DNA of 64,000 nucleotides from Flavobacterium limi. Lineage in GTDB: Bacteria; Bacteroidota; Bacteroidia; Flavobacteriales; Flavobacteriaceae. The notes beneath the pieces are model-generated. The model ran no database searches and had not been told where the DNA came from. It worked only from the letters and a program-made list of their open reading frames with translations. The position numbers were made by a program, and so were the translations under genes. Shown piece after piece: positions 61,488 to 64,000 of this stretch. Location: the NCBI RefSeq assembly GCF_010645075.1, contig NZ_JAADZV010000003.1, positions 248,001 through 312,000 on the forward strand, written 5' to 3'. How positions within the stretch are numbered: position 1 is the first letter of the stretch; each line of letters starts with the position of its first letter.

Positions 61488-63908
61488 CTACTTAAAAGCT
61501 GTAACTATCAGTAATGCCAAACTAGTAATAACACTTCCAATACTTACCCATTCTCCTGTAGATAATTTTTTAGTTTCGGGTTTTTCCGGAACTACAATTT
61601 GAGAGTCAGGTGTTACTTTAGGATATGATCTAAAGAATAAAAAGGAACCAGTTACTGCTGCCTTTCCATTAGGATAGATAATATAGGCTTTTTTCTTCCA
61701 TCCCTTGCTATCAACTCCTCCTACTGCGTTGATGTAATATTTGAAACCTTTACCATTTCTATAGGGAATTTCAGAGTTTAACAAAACATTACCTGTTACT
61801 TTAACTCCTTCATTTAATGTCAAAATTTCTATTTCATCATCTGGAAACAAAGTCACATTAGAATAATGTTCTTTATCTTTCACAATTTTTTTCCAATCAA
61901 CAGGAATAGTAACATACTTTAGTTCGTCTTTTAATTTTTTAGCAAGATCTTCTTTCAAAGTATCATTTTTAGCTAAGTTCAAATCTACTCTTTCTATTTG
62001 ATCAATTTGTTCCTGCTTAATTGGTCTTTTAATTTTCATTCCTTCTAAATTCGCAACAGAAGTTAGTCCCCCAGCCCTCATTACTATATTATAGACAGAT
62101 TCCTTTTTGTTAGCTAATACATATTTTCCCGGGTATGAAACTGCCCCGCTAATTGTTACCATTTGTGGTTTTTCATAAACTGCCATTCTTCTGATATTAA
62201 CAACATCAAAAGGTTTTAAGGCAAAGTTTTTTACCTGCTCATTATTATCCGCAGTAATTTCTAATTCTACCAATTCAATACGTTTTGGATTAGCATCATC
62301 AATTTCATCAGACTTTATCATTCTGGCAATTTCTACTCTTTTTGAAGCAGACCCGGTTAATCCTCCAACCTGTACGACTAAATCATTTAATGTTAAATTT
62401 TCATAAAACGCATATTCTCCTGGGTTTTTTACTTCTCCATCAATAGTAACTTTATATTCTTCTCTAAAATCTAAAATGGAATATACTGTCACTTCGTCTT
62501 CTCTTTTTAATTCGATATCTGCATTTAAATCTCCCGCTAAAGCACTTTCTAAATTTACATTTACTATTTCAGTCGTTAAATCAGATTTTAAACGAATAAT
62601 TCTTGCCCTTTTAGTGTAGGCATCTTCTTTAAGCCCTTCAGCTCTGGTAATAAGGTCTGAAATTCTCATTCCTTCATTATATGAATAATAATCCGGTCTG
62701 AATACAGCTCCTTCTATTTTTATACGGTTTTCGAATCGGTTTAAAATTTTTGTGATTCTGAAAACATCTCCTGACTGCGGTACATATGACGAAAATTCAC
62801 TTTCGTTAATATCATGAACCTTAAATTCTTTTCCTGTCTTTTGCAAAACATTTACTGATGCTGTATATGCAAATTCATTAAAGCCGGAAGCAAAATTTAG
62901 CAAATCCGAAAATTTTTCACCTTTTTTCATTTCAAAAATCCCGGGCCTCTTAACTTCACCTTCTACAGTGACCCTTTGGGTATAAACCGGAATTCGAATC
63001 ACATCGTTTTCTTTTAAACTTACATTGTCAGACTGATCTCCTTTAACTAAAAAACGGTAGATGTCAACATTTTTATAAACCTTGTTATTTCTAATTAGTT
63101 CAATATTTCTGTAACTGCCGTTTTTCCCCGGTCCTCCGGCCAGATGTAATGCGTTATAGACAGTTGCCAATGATGAAATTGAATAATTCCCGGGTTGTTT
63201 ACCGCCTACAATAGTAATTTTAATAGTTCTTATTCTGCTTAAGCTAACACTAACTTGTGACTGACCTGATCTTACAGTACTATAGACTTTTGCAATTGCA
63301 GCCTTAATTTTTTGAGTAGCAGCCTCAATAGATATTCCTGAAACGGAAATTTGTCCTACATATTGAATGGATATTTTTCCTTCAACATTTACGGGTATAC
63401 TGGCATTATATTCCTGTACTCCGTACACACTTATCTGAAGTTCATCACCTGGACCCAAAACATAATTCACAGGAGTAGCTAAATTTGAGTCTGGTTCAAA
63501 ATTTAAAGTAGGATTATCAAATAATTCAGATCCGAATATTAATGCATTTACAGAGTCCTTAACTTTATTATTTACAATTTTATCCTGAATACGTCCTGCC
63601 TCCTTTTTATTTACAGAAGTCTTTTCATCATTTTTTTTATTTAAAATACTAACTGATCCTTCGTTTACTCTTTTCTTTAACTTTGAAAATTCTGCAGCGC
63701 TCATTCCTTTGGATAAAGCCATAGACTCGGCTTGCTCAATTGTCATATTATTATTTTGCAGTTGAGTTCTTATTTTAGCAATATCGCTATCAGATAAATA
63801 ATCGACTTTTAAAGTACTCAAATCACTTGCTTTCATTAAATCCTGAGCATTTAACTGAAAAGTAAAAAAAGTAAAAAACAATAAAACAAGAACTGTAATA
63901 TTTTTCAT
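61488..63908 (-). CDS. wza: Polysaccharide export outer-membrane protein with multiple SLBB domains (Wza-like)
   Basis: An 806-residue protein, about twice the length of E. coli Wza. A signal peptide (about 1-21, cut after LNA) has no lipobox cysteine. An acidic helical region (about 28-85) follows, then the polysaccharide-export domain with YVLGPGDELQISVYGVQEY (about 149-167). Repeated SLBB domains fill about 230-740, each with a VxGxVxxPGxY-like core, and a C-terminal helix (about 787-806) could cross the outer membrane as in Wza. It would form the exit channel for the glycan. It is the first gene here; 92 bases upstream lie in the window without a clear promoter. Confidence 0.92.
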   Translation of the reverse strand: MKNITVLVLLFFTFFTFQLNAQDLMKASDLSTLKVDYLSDSDIAKIRTQLQNNNMTIEQAESMALSKGMSAAEFSKLKKRVNEGSVSILNKKNDEKTSVNKKEAGRIQDKIVNNKVKDSVNALIFGSELFDNPTLNFEPDSNLATPVNYVLGPGDELQISVYGVQEYNASIPVNVEGKISIQYVGQISVSGISIEAATQKIKAAIAKVYSTVRSGQSQVSVSLSRIRTIKITIVGGKQPGNYSISSLATVYNALHLAGGPGKNGSYRNIELIRNNKVYKNVDIYRFLVKGDQSDNVSLKENDVIRIPVYTQRVTVEGEVKRPGIFEMKKGEKFSDLLNFASGFNEFAYTASVNVLQKTGKEFKVHDINESEFSSYVPQSGDVFRITKILNRFENRIKIEGAVFRPDYYSYNEGMRISDLITRAEGLKEDAYTKRARIIRLKSDLTTEIVNVNLESALAGDLNADIELKREDEVTVYSILDFREEYKVTIDGEVKNPGEYAFYENLTLNDLVVQVGGLTGSASKRVEIARMIKSDEIDDANPKRIELVELEITADNNEQVKNFALKPFDVVNIRRMAVYEKPQMVTISGAVSYPGKYVLANKKESVYNIVMRAGGLTSVANLEGMKIKRPIKQEQIDQIERVDLNLAKNDTLKEDLAKKLKDELKYVTIPVDWKKIVKDKEHYSNVTLFPDDEIEILTLNEGVKVTGNVLLNSEIPYRNGKGFKYYINAVGGVDSKGWKKKAYIIYPNGKAAVTGSFLFFRSYPKVTPDSQIVVPEKPETKKLSTGEWVSIGSVITSLALLIVTAFK

Positions 63909-64000
63909 ATTTAATGATGTTTTGATTTTGATAAGAAATTCAAATCAGAATAAAATTTTAAGAATATTGTTTTTTATAATAATCCTTATAAGAACCAGAG
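63909..64000. other. Non-coding sequence upstream of the wza-like gene
   Basis: These 92 bases hold no gene. The best promoter-like element on the minus strand is CTGATTTG, which misses the TA of the TAnnTTTG consensus. No inverted repeat stands out. A promoter, if present, may lie beyond the window. Confidence 0.4.

Noticed and set aside
1..64000. tRNA, rRNA, CRISPR arrays, complete insertion sequences
   Set aside because: No cloverleaf, rRNA core sequence, regularly spaced repeat or transposase motif was seen on either strand.

Overview
This 64 kb window is one continuous surface-polysaccharide island from a member of the Bacteroidota, most likely Flavobacteriaceae and close to Flavobacterium. 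The DNA is strongly AT-rich, Shine-Dalgarno sequences are weak or absent, the one recognisable promoter element is of the Bacteroidota TAnnTTTG type, and the protein families are those usual in flavobacterial O-antigen and capsule loci. All 62 genes I accept lie on the minus strand, so the island reads from right to left. Most neighbours abut or overlap, many by an ATGA or TAATG junction. I saw no RNA gene, CRISPR array or intact insertion sequence.

Right end (63.9 to 60.3 kb): a long outer-membrane export protein of the Wza type and a Wzz-like chain-length protein. From 60.3 to 50.3 kb lies a legionaminic-acid-type nonulosonate pathway (LegB, LegC, LegH, LegI, LegG, a PtmE-type nucleotidyltransferase, a Gfo/Idh/MocA oxidoreductase, an SpsF-type cytidylyltransferase, a class III aminotransferase and a PtmA-type SDR). 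From 50.3 to 34.5 kb come an unassigned GT-B-like protein, a Wzx flippase, a GT4, a CDP-6-deoxyhexose branch (RfbF, RfbG, cupin epimerase, SDR), a Wzy polymerase, GT2 enzymes, two more SDRs, and an Amj-type flippase translationally coupled to an EpsG-like polymerase. From 34.5 to 27.5 kb come a WecA-like initiating transferase, a cupin, a PglE-like aminotransferase, dTDP-rhamnose genes (rfbC, rfbD, rfbA, but no rfbB) and a membrane-bound PglF/WbpM-like 4,6-dehydratase. A good intrinsic terminator follows that gene.

Left of the terminator (27.4 to 0 kb) a second block begins with an ABC O-antigen exporter (Wzm and Wzt). It continues with two acetyltransferases, an FkbM-like protein, many GT2 and GT4 enzymes, a second nonulosonate (sialic-acid-type) set NeuB, NeuC and NeuA with a hydroxyacid dehydrogenase, an MBOAT/SGNH O-acylation pair, a GT42-like sialyltransferase candidate, and a truncated O-antigen ligase or polymerase at the edge.

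The window therefore carries the parts for more than one glycan: two nonulosonate pathways, two flippases of different fold plus an ABC exporter, and two or three polymerase or ligase candidates. The most unusual element is the Amj-like/EpsG-like pair embedded beside a normal Wzx and Wzy. Family assignments rest on reading motifs by eye; sugar identities are inferences.
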